DNA of 64,000 nucleotides, taken from Tomocerus qinae (Eukaryota > Arthropoda > Collembola > Entomobryomorpha > Tomoceridae). The stretch spans positions 76,074,001 to 76,138,000 of the forward strand of contig CM034546.1 of NCBI GenBank assembly GCA_020055645.1, in the 5' to 3' direction. This document shows, piece by piece, positions 32,724 through 45,267 of this stretch (the stretch's first letter is position 1; each line of letters opens with the position of its first letter). The position numbers and the translations under genes were made by a program. The notes beneath the pieces are model-generated. The model saw only the letters and a list, made by a program, of their open reading frames with translations. It was not told the DNA's origin and did no database searches.

Positions 32724-33995
32724 ATGGAGGTGTCCAGCGACTACAAATCCCAAGTGACTGTTGGCAGTGAAAGCGAAGAAAACAAACATAGTATCGCAAG
32801 TAAGGCTGTACCGCCCCCATATTTGGAGATTGAAGAGATTCAGCTGACATGCACTGGGGAAATCGACAGCGCCGAAGCCACCGAATCACCGTTTAACTAT
32901 ACCCGATATCAAACTTTCAGAGTGACTTTGAAGAAATTGCAAAGATTAGAAAGGAGTTTAAAAATAAAACATGGATTCACTGTTGACGAAAAAATCGAAG
33001 ACCCTACGGATTCAAATCTCTCTCTTACAATGCAGTCGGAATTTGGGCCGTTAGATACCGTTTCGGAATCTTACAATAGTTACCTTGAAGCGTACAAGAA
33101 AGCATATCGGAAAACACTGACGGGGGAGGAAGACATGTTAAAATCAGAGAGATACTTGAAAAGGAAGATCCATAAAGTCAAAGAAAAGTTGAATTGGTCA
33201 TTGAAACGTGGAGCGACGAAACTTCAGAGTTTGGAAGAAATGATAAACAGCCAGCATGTTGATTGGTTTGACCTTCCACGACTAAACTTGGCTCGTGTTG
33301 ACAAGCGACACAAATTGTATTTGCAAAAAGTTATTGCTGAGGGAGGTAAAATAATCGAAGATGTGGGAGAAAGGGGCTCAGAAAAATCAACCGTGTTTGT
33401 TGTTCCTAAAGTTGCTCCTCTTAATTTGATCTTTTTTGACCCAATGATATCTATCCCATCAGAGATATTCTACTCTAAAATTTCCGAAGAGGAGGCTTTG
33501 AAACTTAAGGCCGTAATACTTGAATTTCCAAACGGATTAACTTTTGATGAATATATTATGGTTTACACATCAAATTATGGATCACAACCGAATTTTCTGC
33601 CTTTTGGATCGTTTGCCAAAATGGTCGAAGAGTTGCCAGATATTTTTTTGATTCCCGATGCAGCTGTTCTTGGACGGAGGCTTCTTTTCCCTGCATATTG
33701 GTTTGGAATACTCAAAACAATAAATGTCATTATGGCAAAACTCTGCCACTGGATTAAATTCCTGGTTAATTACAACGGCGGCTCTATCTTTTCAGACGAT
33801 GTTTTCCCACAGTTGGAACATTTTTTCAACATCCATTTCCAGCCCGAAGATTGGGGATTTAATTGTATCGAAGAATTTTTTGATTGTATTAGTGCCTGTG
33901 TCATGCCACAACCAGCCTTTACTGTCAGTTATGACGAGACAACTGGCAAGTGCAAACTTTATTTTAAAGATTGTCCCTCGATGGAACAAGAATGA
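32724..33995 (+). CDS. Tandem LOTUS (OST-HTH) domain protein
   Basis: Single-exon frame of 423 residues. The ATG at 32724 is used because the frame further upstream opens only with TTG. Residues about 259-312 match the LOTUS/OST-HTH pattern: LKAVILEFPNGLTFDEYI, YTSNYGSQPNFLPFGSF and ELPDIFLI. Residues about 336-412 look like a second divergent copy (LVNYNGGSIFSDDVF, PEDWGFNCIEEFFDCIS). The N-terminal half is charged and helical with no known domain. LOTUS domains bind RNA, including G-quadruplexes, or the helicase Vasa in Oskar and Tejas/TDRD5/7, usually in germline granules. No Tudor or NYN domain is present, so partner and role are open. The amino-terminal part may be lineage-specific. Confidence 0.55.
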   Translation: MEVSSDYKSQVTVGSESEENKHSIASKAVPPPYLEIEEIQLTCTGEIDSAEATESPFNYTRYQTFRVTLKKLQRLERSLKIKHGFTVDEKIEDPTDSNLSLTMQSEFGPLDTVSESYNSYLEAYKKAYRKTLTGEEDMLKSERYLKRKIHKVKEKLNWSLKRGATKLQSLEEMINSQHVDWFDLPRLNLARVDKRHKLYLQKVIAEGGKIIEDVGERGSEKSTVFVVPKVAPLNLIFFDPMISIPSEIFYSKISEEEALKLKAVILEFPNGLTFDEYIMVYTSNYGSQPNFLPFGSFAKMVEELPDIFLIPDAAVLGRRLLFPAYWFGILKTINVIMAKLCHWIKFLVNYNGGSIFSDDVFPQLEHFFNIHFQPEDWGFNCIEEFFDCISACVMPQPAFTVSYDETTGKCKLYFKDCPSMEQE

Positions 33996-35355
33996 GGAAG
34001 CTTTTGGAAAGCTAAGAAAGTTACTGAAGGTTATTATAGGTAATTTAGTAATATTTTGTTTTATGTCACGTACGAAGCTGTGTTATGAGTTATCTGTATA
34101 AGGGTAGGTGTTGGGAAGTTGAAACTCAAAGTGGTTATAATATATACATATCAATTATTATGTTACCCCTTTAAACATATTTACCAAATCCACAATTATC
34201 AGTATTATTACATTTTTATACTCGTTTCTTTAAATTAAATGAATAATGAATTGACTAATAAATGAATTTCAGTTTATAACACAATATAATAGACGACGAG
34301 AAAAGTATATTCATAATGTGTTCCTTAAACAATTGTAAATCTGTTTTCTACATCAATTTCGATGTTTTTAAAATCCAAATGGACATTTCATAATTTAGTA
34401 GTTAGTTTTGGAGTCAAGTCGTTGTTAGTGTCTTAGCCATTTATCTGTAAAGTGTTATTACTTAGTAGTACGTTGAATTGAATATGTGTAGACTGTAGAC
34501 TTAATCAACTGTTGTTTATAATTATTAATGAACTTATGAAATAGTAATGTATACCACCTGTCTAAATATGAATTACCCGTTATAACAAAAATTGGATTAT
34601 TGTACTAATAATTCTAGGTGAGTGGTATTCTTTAACTGTTGTAACGAACAAAGTTTATAATTTTACACGCTATACAAGACAGTTGTGGCTTATTAATTAG
34701 TAATTAAATTTTTCTTCGTCGTTTTTCTTATCTTACAATATGAAATCTTTAGTACCAAGCCACATTCTAATTTTTGTTTTGTGTTGTAGCAAAATTATTG
34801 ATTATCTTATTATTATTACTGATTAATTATCTTCACAATTATTCCTATGCATTTTTAAAAATCTTATATACTTGCTCTCCCATATCGTCAAAATAAATGT
34901 CAAATAGCAGGTCATGAACTAAAATGTACATGTAGTAATTATTTTTTCTCCACAACATTATTATCATAACTAATTCAAAAAAGCTTTTACAGAAAATTAT
35001 AATCATGTAACGCCCGAACTGCAGCCTAATAATATATCAGTATCAATAGTCGGCAGTGACGACAATCAATTAATTATTAATACAATTGTGTTCATTAGAG
35101 ATCGCATCTTCTCACTCAATCTTATCTCGCATAATATTTGCATCAGAAGAAGAGTGTCGGAGTTCAAGTTCAAGGTGAGACGAATTGATGTGAGGCAATT
35201 GTACATAGGTAGTTAAGCGGTATTTTTAAATTACGTTCATTTGGGATTCACCCATTCACCTCTTTCTGGCAGTAGAATGGAAATCAAACTTCAAACTTCG
35301 ACGAAAGGTTGAAGGTTTTCATTTTTGTTTAAACAAAACAATATAGAATTTTAAA
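33996..35355. other. Intergenic between LOTUS and zinc-finger genes
   Basis: AT-rich, no supportable feature. The frame at 33724-34101 overlaps the LOTUS gene in another frame. Confidence 0.4.
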
Positions 35356-37598
35356 ATGAGTTTGAGAAACCAAAAATGCGTAATTTGCTACAAAAAAATT
35401 TCATCAGAAAGAAATTTGAAGGACAAAGTGAGCAAAAATTCTTTTGCCTATGAAGGGAATTTCGGTAAACAACCATTTTTATCTTTAAATGATAATAATT
35501 TTGAAAAAGAGGGTAATTATTTATTAATTATTGTTCATTTCTATTTTCTGGTTTGTCTTGCAGGTACGGGTGAAAAGTGCGCTAGTTTGGAGCAACTACC
35601 AGTGATATGTTTTGTACGATTACTGCTAAATATCCCTGAAAAAATGTGCCAAAACTTCTTGCAAACTAGTGGAAATCCAATTTCATGGATATTTTGGTGC
35701 GATTCTTGTTCCAAGCTTGTAAGAGAAACAGAAAATTTATTCCAACAAATTCAAAAGTTGGAATACAGACTGAATTTGTTGCGGATGGATATCAAAAACA
35801 CAATTATTTCATCTGCAGATAAATTAGAAAATACTTCTCCCAAACGACGGGGAATTTCAATTAATACGACATTAAGTCCAACAGAAGAAATACGATCCTA
35901 CATTATTAAAGGTAACTTTAAGATGTTTTGAAATTTGAATGTTAACGGCGGATTCTGACACTACTGATATATTTATAATTATATTAATTGATTTTTGCTA
36001 GAGTGCGAAAATTATAATGACGCTAAAGAGAAAGTCAAGATAGAACCGGAAGAAGTTAATTATTATGGTGAATCCCATTCCCCTGGCTCTTGTTCGTTTG
36101 AAAATTTTAACGAGGACGATGAATTAAATCATACAATTACATTAACCAATCCTGCCGTAAAAAAGAGCTGTCAACAATATGGTAACAAACGATTTGCCAA
36201 ATATATTTTTAAATTAAATGTTTGTTTCTTCCATTTCAAAAAAGTATAAGTGTCGTTTTTACGTATCATTGTTTTGAATTTTTAACTGCAAATAACTAAC
36301 ATTTCTATCACTCACAGTTAACTTAATTTATATAAATAGATGATGAATTGGGGAAATTCGAAGATTCACATGTATCCGATCGACAAATGTCAGAGACCAG
36401 TAATACCAAGGAAGATGCCGAAGTTAGTAATTCAAAAGTGGTAGCCGAATTAAAGTGTACCGTATGTTTCCGTGTGTACAAGAGTTTGGATTCGCTTCGG
36501 AGACATTATAAATCAATACATGAGAAGTCAGCATCCAAATCTCTTAACTTGGATGTCAAAATATTGAAGAAACCAGGATTGGAGGAGAAAAATGAAAAAG
36601 TTGTTGATGTTACTAGATTTTTTTGTGAAATTTGTAAGAGAAGTTATTCGAGACTTTCCGAGTTAAAAAGGCATTGTCGGAATAATCACAACGACACTGA
36701 GCCAGTGGCAGCGGTAAAAGTTACAAAAGAAAAAATCTGGGATTGCGAAAAATGTGGTAAAGTGTACCAGTGCTTGGGAAACTTAAAAAAGCACCGTGCA
36801 TCAGTTCATGAACCTTGTGCACAGGATAATAAGTTCTGCAGCATTTGCCCGCGAAAATTCATAAAATCCTGCAGCCTCAAATTCCATTATCTTCAAAAAC
36901 ATGTAGAAGAATTTGAAAATAGGTTTCCCGGGGTGAAAAAACCTAAAGAATTACATTGTACTACTTGCGATTACAAATCATTTTTCCCGAGGAATTTTAA
37001 TGATCATCTGAAAATCCATTTACCAGTAAAAGAACGTCCTTTTATTTGCGATATTTGCGGGGAGAGTTTCACATCTAAAACCTACCTTGACCATCACCAG
37101 CAAAGCAAACATTATCAAGAGCTGGGGAAAACTCCGTTCAAGTGCATAGATTGTGGGAAATGTTTTGCTTCCCCTCAAAACCTTAAGACCCACATAAAAC
37201 ACACACATCAGAAAAAATTTAAATTTTTGTGTCCACTGTGCGGCTTAGGATGTTGTAGTCAAAGTACATTCAACCTTCATATGAAAGTACATTCTGGCGT
37301 CAAACCTGAAAAGTGTGCAGAGTGCGAGGCTTCGTTTAGGACAAACAGCCAACTCCTTGGCCATACTAGGAGAGTTCATCGGAAAGAGAGGCCCTTCTCA
37401 TGCAAACAATGCCCGAAAAAGTTCAAAGAAAGCTCCGCTCTTCACCGTCATGTCAATAGTGTCCATTCTCAAGGAAATAACCCATTTAAGTGTGACTTAT
37501 GTCAAAAATCGTTTCGAATTAGAAATTATTTATACATTCATATGAGATCTCATCGCAAAAAAGGTGAGATTTCTAATACCAAAGTAGACACCGTGTGA
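35356..37598 (+). CDS. ZAD-like C2H2 zinc-finger protein, eleven fingers
   Basis: Four exons: 35356-35512, 35564-35911, 36002-36181, 36340-37598, all joined in phase 1, giving 647 residues. The N-terminus has a zinc-finger-associated-domain-like layout (KCVICYKKI and FWCDSCSKLV) with a following helix, typical of arthropod zinc-finger transcription factors and used for dimerization. An acidic linker follows. From residue about 266 to 637 there are eleven C2H2 fingers, for example CTVCFRVYKSLDSLRRHYKS, CDICGESFTSKTYLDHHQQS and CDLCQKSFRIRNYLYIHMRS; the fifth and eighth are atypical. Likely a nuclear sequence-specific DNA-binding protein; target unknown. Not assignable to a named orthologue. 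Confidence 0.88.
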
Positions 37599-38748
37599 AT
37601 GTAATTTATTTTCTGTTTTATGTTTCCAATTTCATCTTTTTAATTTAGATATTTTTTTAAATGTTTTATGCAACCTTGAAAATTTCTTTTCGGTTAATTA
37701 AATATTATTCAACTAAAAATTATATTGTTATTATATCCACTAATTGCATTTGTAATTATAAACAATAATCTAATACAAACGAATACTATTTTTTAGTTTA
37801 AAAAATCTACCAAATTCATTTAATTATGAGTAAATTTGCTACAACGTGGCTTGGCAAATGATGCATACGTACTATGTGGCGGAAAATATACAGATATGAA
37901 TTATGAATCAGGGCTACTTATCAGTAGAAGTTGGACTGTTGGAAATTACTTATGCAAATTAAGTACTAATTTACTACTGATTGCATGTTCAAAAAAATTG
38001 ATTCTGAGAATAGCGAATCTTCATTATTTATTTCTAGTCTATTTATTTTATTATTTTCCCAATGTGGACAATAGTCAGTTAAATAGATCTTTACGATATA
38101 GGTATACAGAACAGAGTTTAATCACTCAAATTATAATCTAATCACGATGACAGCATGAAGGGTTGTGAGTAAAATTCAATTACAAAAGGTTCAATTACTA
38201 TTTATTATGCATTTCTGTAGTACCGGTGAATGGCCTGGGATAGAAATGTTTCCTAATACTCTATACAAGCCAAAATGCTATTATGATTAATTTAAATAGA
38301 TAGATCATAATATGGTGAAGTCTAATCAGTTCTGGGGAGTTCTCATTTATTAGCTATAGAATTGATTAGACTTAAGATTCAGCTCACAAATGATTGCATA
38401 ATTTGTAGCCTTGGGGAAAAAAGAAAGGAAACTATTTCCATGCAAGAAAAGAGTGTCATTGGAGAAATTTAGTCGTTAAATTATATCTAAAATGATATCT
38501 TTCATTTTTTGGGACAGGAATCGGAAATGATGAAATAAAGTGGTTTTCCATTTTAACGTTTTTCAATCAATTTCGAAATGATATTACAAAATAATAACCT
38601 AGATATCTTATGGTTATTTAAAACTTTTACAACATTTAATGGGTTTAAATATTGGTATTAAACTATTATGGCAGATATTTCCGTAGACAGTACATCAAAA
38701 TTATAAAATGCATACATTTTACTAATTTAATGATTTTTGCAAGGAAAA
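37599..38748. other. Intergenic
   Basis: AT-rich with no gene supported; the plus frame at 37836-38141 has no domain. Confidence 0.4.
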
Positions 38749-40873
38749 TTAAGCATTCTTCCACATCGCTTTTAGTAAAAGTGAATACATATATTTGCTT
38801 GCTAGCATGATTTTTTGACGTATTCTTATGCAATAAAAAACTAGCTTCTGACGAAAACCAATAATTATTTCGATAATAAAAATTACGTTGAGTAAAATCA
38901 GTCTTTCATAAACATCGTCAATGTGCAGATAAATATTTTCTGCTGCAACTGCACCAACTGATAAGCTACTTTTTTCTTTGGTGTTTACTTTCACTCCTCC
39001 GTTGTATATTTCAGGAAGTCCATTAGTCTTCCAATATTCATACAATCCAGCTTCGAATATAAACATTAATTTTTTGTCTACATCATTAATCCAAGGGGCG
39101 TGTTTGTCAAATGACATTCTCCAAGAATATTTGAAATCCATGTCTCTGATCATCAAAGAAAATCGAGTGGAAGGGGACACGGTTGATGATAATTCTCGAA
39201 ATTGTTGTTTCCATCCCAAGCAAAGGAACTTTTCACCGGCCAAAACTCTTTCAAAACAATCCTTGGGTTTGGATTGTATGAAATAATTAGCGTCGGCTCT
39301 GGAAATACGATATCTATTGTCAGATTTTAAGAATGACCATATTTTAGGGGTGATTATTCCACATTTGTAACCATGAGTAATTAACAGGTCATCCAAACTA
39401 ATAGAACGCGATAGGATCACGTTGGCTGCAATACTACTAGTCGCCTTACATTTGTAATCAATCACAAACAGAATACCGTAGAACCAAAATGCAAGAAAAG
39501 TCCATTTAAGAAATTTCTTTTGCGTAAGGCTAGCAAGTGTGGTCAATGAAAGGGCCAGAAATTTCAGACTCATCAGCAGAGAAAAAGTTTCGTAAAACGC
39601 CAACCTTAAAAGAATATTAAATTAAATAATTAATAATAATTGAAGATAACATTGTTTGTAGTAAATTGTGCAGTTCAAAAGATTGATATAACATTACTTA
39701 CAATAATTTCCAAAAAATGCCAAACTTGTGTTTCTTCCAAAATAAAGAAATCCTTGTGAAAACTACCTTCCCCAATTTTTGTTCAGAAAACTCCAGAATC
39801 AATATAAATATTGCAGCTGGAAAGAATGCAATAGTAACTGTGTTTCCAACAGAATGATGTTTGTGAATATCTTTCAAAAATGCACCATCCACGGAGAGGT
39901 TTTTCAACGCAAGAAATGCCACAATGTCAGTACTGATTGTAGACGACATTTGGATTTCACTAAAATAAGTTAGATTGATATTTTGGGACATGTTATTCTT
40001 AAAAGTCTGAATTGCTGTGACAATAGGACCGGCAAAAGTTCTTTTTTGCTTAATAAATTCACTTATTATTTGACCTTGAAATTGTATCGATTTAAATTCA
40101 TTTTCTGAATCGAATGATTTACAAATAACTTCGATAAGATTCGTGAAACTAGATTGTGCCCTTTGTAGAATTCTAGGATTTGACTCAGATATGTATGTTA
40201 AAACTGACCAACTTCCTTTCGTATAAGATTCTGGACAAGGTTCGAACATTCTTATACGGGACAATGTCAAACCATTTTCAATAGTGAAAACGCCGATCAG
40301 TTTTCTATTGGGGCACGTTGAAGTTATCGTAAATCTTCCTTCTGTTCTTTGTTTGCCGTACCCGACTCTGATTTCGATTTTATCCCGAACGATGTCCAAT
40401 GATTGGTCAGAAAGGAGTGAAGTATTAGGTTGCTCAAGGTTCTGGTTGGGGATTTCGTGTATGAAAATGTATTTTCCATGGTTCATACTGAGTGGGTAGT
40501 AGGAATCGTACAAATATTTGGCAACGAGAGTTACTTCCAATGGTTTTAAAATGACAATATGTACTTTGCAGTCATTTTTTGTATGTTTCATCACTTGAGC
40601 CCATGGATGCTTAACAATTTTAAAATTTTGTACTAATTTTGTCAAATTCAATTCTAGTATTACGACTTCCTTATTAATATCAATGGCAAACAAATTGGAA
40701 ATTTTGTACGTTGAAATAATTGAAAACGTGCATTGAGAAAATTCGTTCTGTTTTATGATTTCTTTCAACAAATCCGAAATTTTAAATGGTGAATTGTTTA
40801 CAGTGGTGGAATCTAATGTATTAACAGAAAATAAAATGTTTAAAAGAACCATGAACAGCAACAATTTCGACAT
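38749..40873 (-). CDS. Divergent ionotropic receptor, unit 1
   Basis: Exon 1 39702-40873 and exon 2 38749-39604, phase 2 (donor GTAAGT, acceptor CTTTTAAG), 675 residues. A signal peptide (MSKLLLFMVLLNILFSVNTL) opens a ligand-binding extracellular region. Transmembrane segments: about 360-378 (TVTIAFFPAAIFILILEF); the pore region and TM2 in exon 2 (KFLALSLTTLASL; WTFLAFWFYGILFVI); TM3 near 622-642 (LILLNVIFIIEIIIGF). The order of three membrane passes with the ligand-binding lobe between TM2 and TM3 identifies the IR/iGluR fold. Likely a tuning chemoreceptor on sensory dendrites working with a co-receptor. Its paralogue at 43160-45267 has the same intron. Confidence 0.82.
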
Positions 40874-42307
40874 TCCGAGTATCTTGAGCCAGAATTGCTT
40901 TTATTGAATGAATCGTTATTTTTGTCAGCATTTTATTTCTATGTAGATTCTTTGTAATTTGTGCAAGTTATTTTAGCGTTGTATTCAATCAAGATATTCT
41001 CACAATTATTTCTAAATCTTGAATGACATTGTGTGATGTAATTTATTCATTTACTTCTATAGTAGTACTTTGTGTTGCAGAAGTGGAAATAAAAGCAATG
41101 AATATTGTAGAAACTGAAAATTGGAATTTCATGTGACTACAAGCAGTTTAATCTCTCGATTTCAATCACCCAAATAATCGGCCTTACTTCATCCAACATG
41201 CATACACAACAAAATTAGCTGTAATGTTACCACTTACACCGTCTAGTTTACTCGATCCATCTAGAGTCGTCCTTCCTGATGAGTAGAATAAGAAAAGATT
41301 CGACCAATAAATAAGTAATAGTATACTTTTTGCTTTCCAAGAAAGTAATTTGCCCTGGGAAAAGATTACTATTTCGTGGCTTTTGCACGTTGTATATTTT
41401 TAAGTGAACTATTGAGACATTGCATGGATCAACTGAGTGAACTTCAATAGAATTCAAGATAAGGGCTTAATTTTCATTGAAGATTCAGTGATGTAGACCT
41501 TCCAACTTGACGCATAATATTGCGTTACGATGTTTTTTGACAATTCATCAATATGCAATATACAGAAATGCAGAGTCAGGCTTAACTTTATATTTGTGAT
41601 AGGTTCCTGTTTGTTCAGACGCATTCATGAAGTATGATTTTCCAAGAATGTTTGACCCTTTTATTTTTACCTTTTTTGGAAAAGATGAACATGGTAGTAG
41701 CTTTGTGTAACTTGGTTACCTTTATGTAAAAGCAATGCGTTGTAGTTGTAACTACTTATTTATACTAAATGTTAGATATATACCTAGGCCTAAGCAATAT
41801 TCAGCAAAGATCAGTTATACATAGTAAAACCTTTATACACTTACATAATTCCTAATCCTATTCATTAATAGTCCAAAGACACTTCCAAATTGTGCCACTC
41901 AATTGGGTAAGAAAGATATTTGTTTATATTGGACAACGCATTGGTCCCTTATTCTCAGAAAATCAAAGACGGGGCAATTGCTTCTACTTCCAAAACTCCT
42001 ATAAAAGCATTCATGTCTACAGCGTTGTGAGGAGCAGACTACCTACCAAATAAATATCCTGATAACTTAAATAACAAAATAACCCATTTTTAAAAGTTTG
42101 CGGTAGTTTTCATTGGTCATTTTTCTAAACAGATAAAAACTGAAAAGTTACACAAAATTAAATACTTCCCAAATTAAAGGCCTTAGGTGAGTGATTGGTT
42201 ATTGATTTTGAATACTTTTATTTCAGTGACTATGGTTATAGTAGCAAGCAGACTTTGATAAAACGAAAGTGTTAATTTTGTAAAATTTTCTTTTTAATAT
42301 AGATAAA
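40874..42307. other. Spacer between divergent IR and small-protein genes, unit 1
   Basis: Contains the probable promoter and 5' untranslated exon of the 42308 gene, with TATAAAAG at about 42001-42008 and an acceptor AATATAG just before 42302. Parts (41630-41670, 41940-41990) match 47700-47745 and 48068-48120 in unit 2. Confidence 0.5.
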
Positions 42308-42691
42308 ATGGAATATTGTCAAAAAGAAAGCGTGTCAGCCGGGGATGACGTGAAGCGAGGCTACAAAAGTTTCAGAGCCAAATTCATCGCCTTTGTAAAG
42401 GAGTACAATGTGGCAATGACTGCGGGAACAATTTCCTTAACGCCAGAGGAACTCGAAGCTTTAAGTAAATTGCAAAAAATGTGGAAAAATGCCTCTTTCC
42501 AAAATAGTTTGCAGTACTTTATGGATATGAAAGAGCACCATACTTACCTCAATGGACCATTTATGGATTCATCCAAAAGCCCAGTTCATGCAGCATGGAA
42601 TGCCTACACGGAGAAAGGGATGGCTTGGAGGACTGAAGTCATGGCTTTTAATTATTATCGAAGCTCCCATGGAATTAACGGACAGTACTGA
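42308..42691 (+). CDS. Small cytosolic protein of unknown family, copy 1
   Basis: 127-residue frame, ATG at 42308 just after a splice acceptor, so a 5' untranslated exon is likely. No signal peptide or membrane segment; helical and rich in Lys, Ala and Tyr, with GYKSFRAKFIAFVKEYN, LSKLQKMWKNASFQ and SPVHAAWNAYTEKG as the conserved blocks. About two thirds of residues match the copy at 48843. I do not recognise the family. It lies divergent to an IR gene, and this arrangement is repeated in unit 2. Function cannot be stated. Confidence 0.7.
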   Translation: MEYCQKESVSAGDDVKRGYKSFRAKFIAFVKEYNVAMTAGTISLTPEELEALSKLQKMWKNASFQNSLQYFMDMKEHHTYLNGPFMDSSKSPVHAAWNAYTEKGMAWRTEVMAFNYYRSSHGINGQY

Positions 42692-43159
42692 TTCATTTTT
42701 CAAACTATCTAATTGGTCGAAAGTTGCGATACTATGAAATTAAATTTACACATTTTTTAAACATTTTTTCGTCACAGACACCTTAATTAAAAATTATGAA
42801 GTCTAGATAGCGTTTTTATTCCACTTATCTTATGAAATAACAAACTATAATATCAAACAACATATATTTTTCAATTTAACCTGTAAATAACGTTCTGTAA
42901 ATATGTTAATTAATAAAATGTGAAAGCTATGCTGTAAAGCACCTACATACACTACAATATTCGCATAGCGTGTAGCCGTACTATTATTATAAACTATACT
43001 ATTATCATAATATTATAATTCAGCATATTATTATCATTGATATAAATATCTATTTTCAGTTACTGTTTTTAAATAGTTACTTTTATTGCAACAAACATTT
43101 TGTAATATTATGCAAGTGTAAACTATTACTATAACCTTTCAAAAGCTCGTTGTTAACCC

Positions 43160-45267
43160 TTAGCTAATACGTTTTTTCAGAAACTTTAGAGACGAATACA
43201 TAATATTCGCAGCTAACTTGATTTTTGCACTCATTCTTAAGCAATAACCAAACATAGGCTCATAAAATCCAATGAATACTTCTATAGCGAATATTGCAAT
43301 GACTATATATAGTCTTAGAAAAGTATCGAAAATGTGACTGTAGACAATCTCTGATGCAACTGCACCAACTGATAAGCTACTTTTCCTTTCGGTGTTTACT
43401 TTCACCCCTCCGTTGTATATTTCAGGAAGTCCATTAGTCTTCCAATATTCATACAATCCAGCCTCAAATGCAAACATTAATTTTTTGTCTACATCATTAA
43501 TCCAAGGGGCATGCTTGTCAAATGACATTCTCCAAGAATATTTGAAATCCATGTCTATAATTCTTAAAGATATTCTGGTGGAAGGGGACACTGTCGATGA
43601 TAGTTCCCTAAATTGTTGTCTCCATCCCAAACAAACAATCTTTTCCCCTCCCAAAACCCTTTCAAAACAATCCTTGGGATTGGATTGTGTGAAATAATTA
43701 GCGTCCGATCTGGAAATTCGATATCTCTGATCAGATTTTAAGAATGACCATATTGCCGGAGTGATAACTTCGCATCTGTATTCACTATCAAATAAAAAGT
43801 CTAAATTGACTGAACGCGGTAACATAACGTTGGCAGCAAAATTACTAGTAGCTTGGCATTTGTAATCATTAACAAAATAAATACTATGAATCCAAAACGC
43901 GAGAAAAGTCCATTTGAGGAATTTCTTTTGCATGAGCTTAGTCAGGGTCGCCAACGGAAGGGCGAGGAATTTCAGGCAGGTCAGTGTTTTAATAATTTTG
44001 AAGAATTCCAACCTTTAACCAAAAAAAATTATTATTTTAGATTCAGTAGCGTTGTAATAAGATGACAGTTTGATTTAAAACTCATTTACCATAATATCCA
44101 TAAGGCATAAAATTTGTACTTCTTAATAAACATATAGCTTGTTGTAAAAACTCCTCTCCCCATTTTTTGTTCAAAGAATTCCATAATTAATACAAATACA
44201 GAAGCTGGCAATAATGACGTGAAAATATATTTATCAAAATTAATTCTATGTATTTCCAATAGATTTGTAACGTCCATAGATCGGTCTTTCAAATAAAGAA
44301 AAGCCACAGTATCAGTGCTGATTGTAGACGACATTTGAACCTCCCCAAAGTATGATAGATTGATATTTTGTGACATGTTATTCTTAAAAGTCTGAATTGC
44401 TGTGACGATTGGACCGACAAATGTTCTTTTTTGCTTGATAAATTTACTTATACTCTGACCTTGAAATTGTATCAATTTAAATTCATTTTTTGAATCGAAT
44501 GATTTACAAATAAATTCGATAAGATTCGTGAAACTAGATTGTGCTCTTTGAAGTAAAATAGGATTCGACTCAGATATGTATGTTAAAACTGACCAACTTC
44601 CTTTGGTGTAAGATTCCGGACAAGGTTGGAATATTCTTTTACGGAACAAAGTCAAACCGTTTTCAATAGTGAAGATACCAATCAGTTTTCTGCTAGGACA
44701 GGCTGAAGTAATTACAAGCCTTCCTGACTTTCTTCGTCTACCATATCCAATTCTGATTTCGATTTTATCTCGAATATTCTCCAATGATTTTTCAGAAAGA
44801 ATTGAAGCATGATGGTCTTGGTTTATTTCGTGTATGAAAATGTATTTCCCACTGTTAACACTGAGTGGATAGTAGGAATCGTACAAATATTTGGCAACAA
44901 GAGTTATTTCCAATGGTTTTAAAATTATAATGTGCACTTTGCAGTTGTTTTTGGTGTGCTTCATTGCTTCCACCCATGGATGCTTAATAGTTTCAGAATT
45001 TTGTACAACTAACTTTGTCAAATTTAATTCCGATAAAACGACTCCAGTACTAAAATCCATTGGAGGCCAATTTGGAATTGTGTAAGTAGAAATTAATGAG
45101 AATGTGCATTGTTGAAATTCCTTCTGTTTTATGATTTCTTTCAACAAATCTGCTTCAAATCCCGAAAAGAATGGATTTTGACTATTTAAATCAATATCCG
45201 CTTCATCCTTTCCAAATACTGGGTAAAAAGATATTAAGAGAACAGACAATAATAACAGTTTTGACAT
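43160..45267 (-). CDS. Divergent ionotropic receptor, unit 2
   Basis: Exon 1 44090-45267 and exon 2 43160-44012, phase 2, 676 residues. The ATG at 45267 aligns with that of unit 1; the four codons before it start with TTG. Signal peptide MSKLLLLSVLLISFYPVFG. Membrane segments as in unit 1: TM1 SLLPASVFVLIMEFF, pore and TM2 KFLALPLATLTKL and WTFLAFWIHSIYFV, TM3 YIVIAIFAIEVFIGF. The ligand-lobe segment KYSWRMSFDKHAPWINDVDK is identical in both units, while TM3 and the cytosolic tail differ strongly. Predicted plasma-membrane chemoreceptor subunit. Confidence 0.82.

Noticed and set aside
33724-34101. Plus-strand frame overlapping the LOTUS gene end
   Set aside because: Different frame of the same DNA with no domain.
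40240-40260. GGTTCGAA resembling a tRNA T-loop
   Set aside because: Falls inside an IR exon and no acceptor stem or anticodon arm surrounds it. No tRNA could be supported anywhere in the window.
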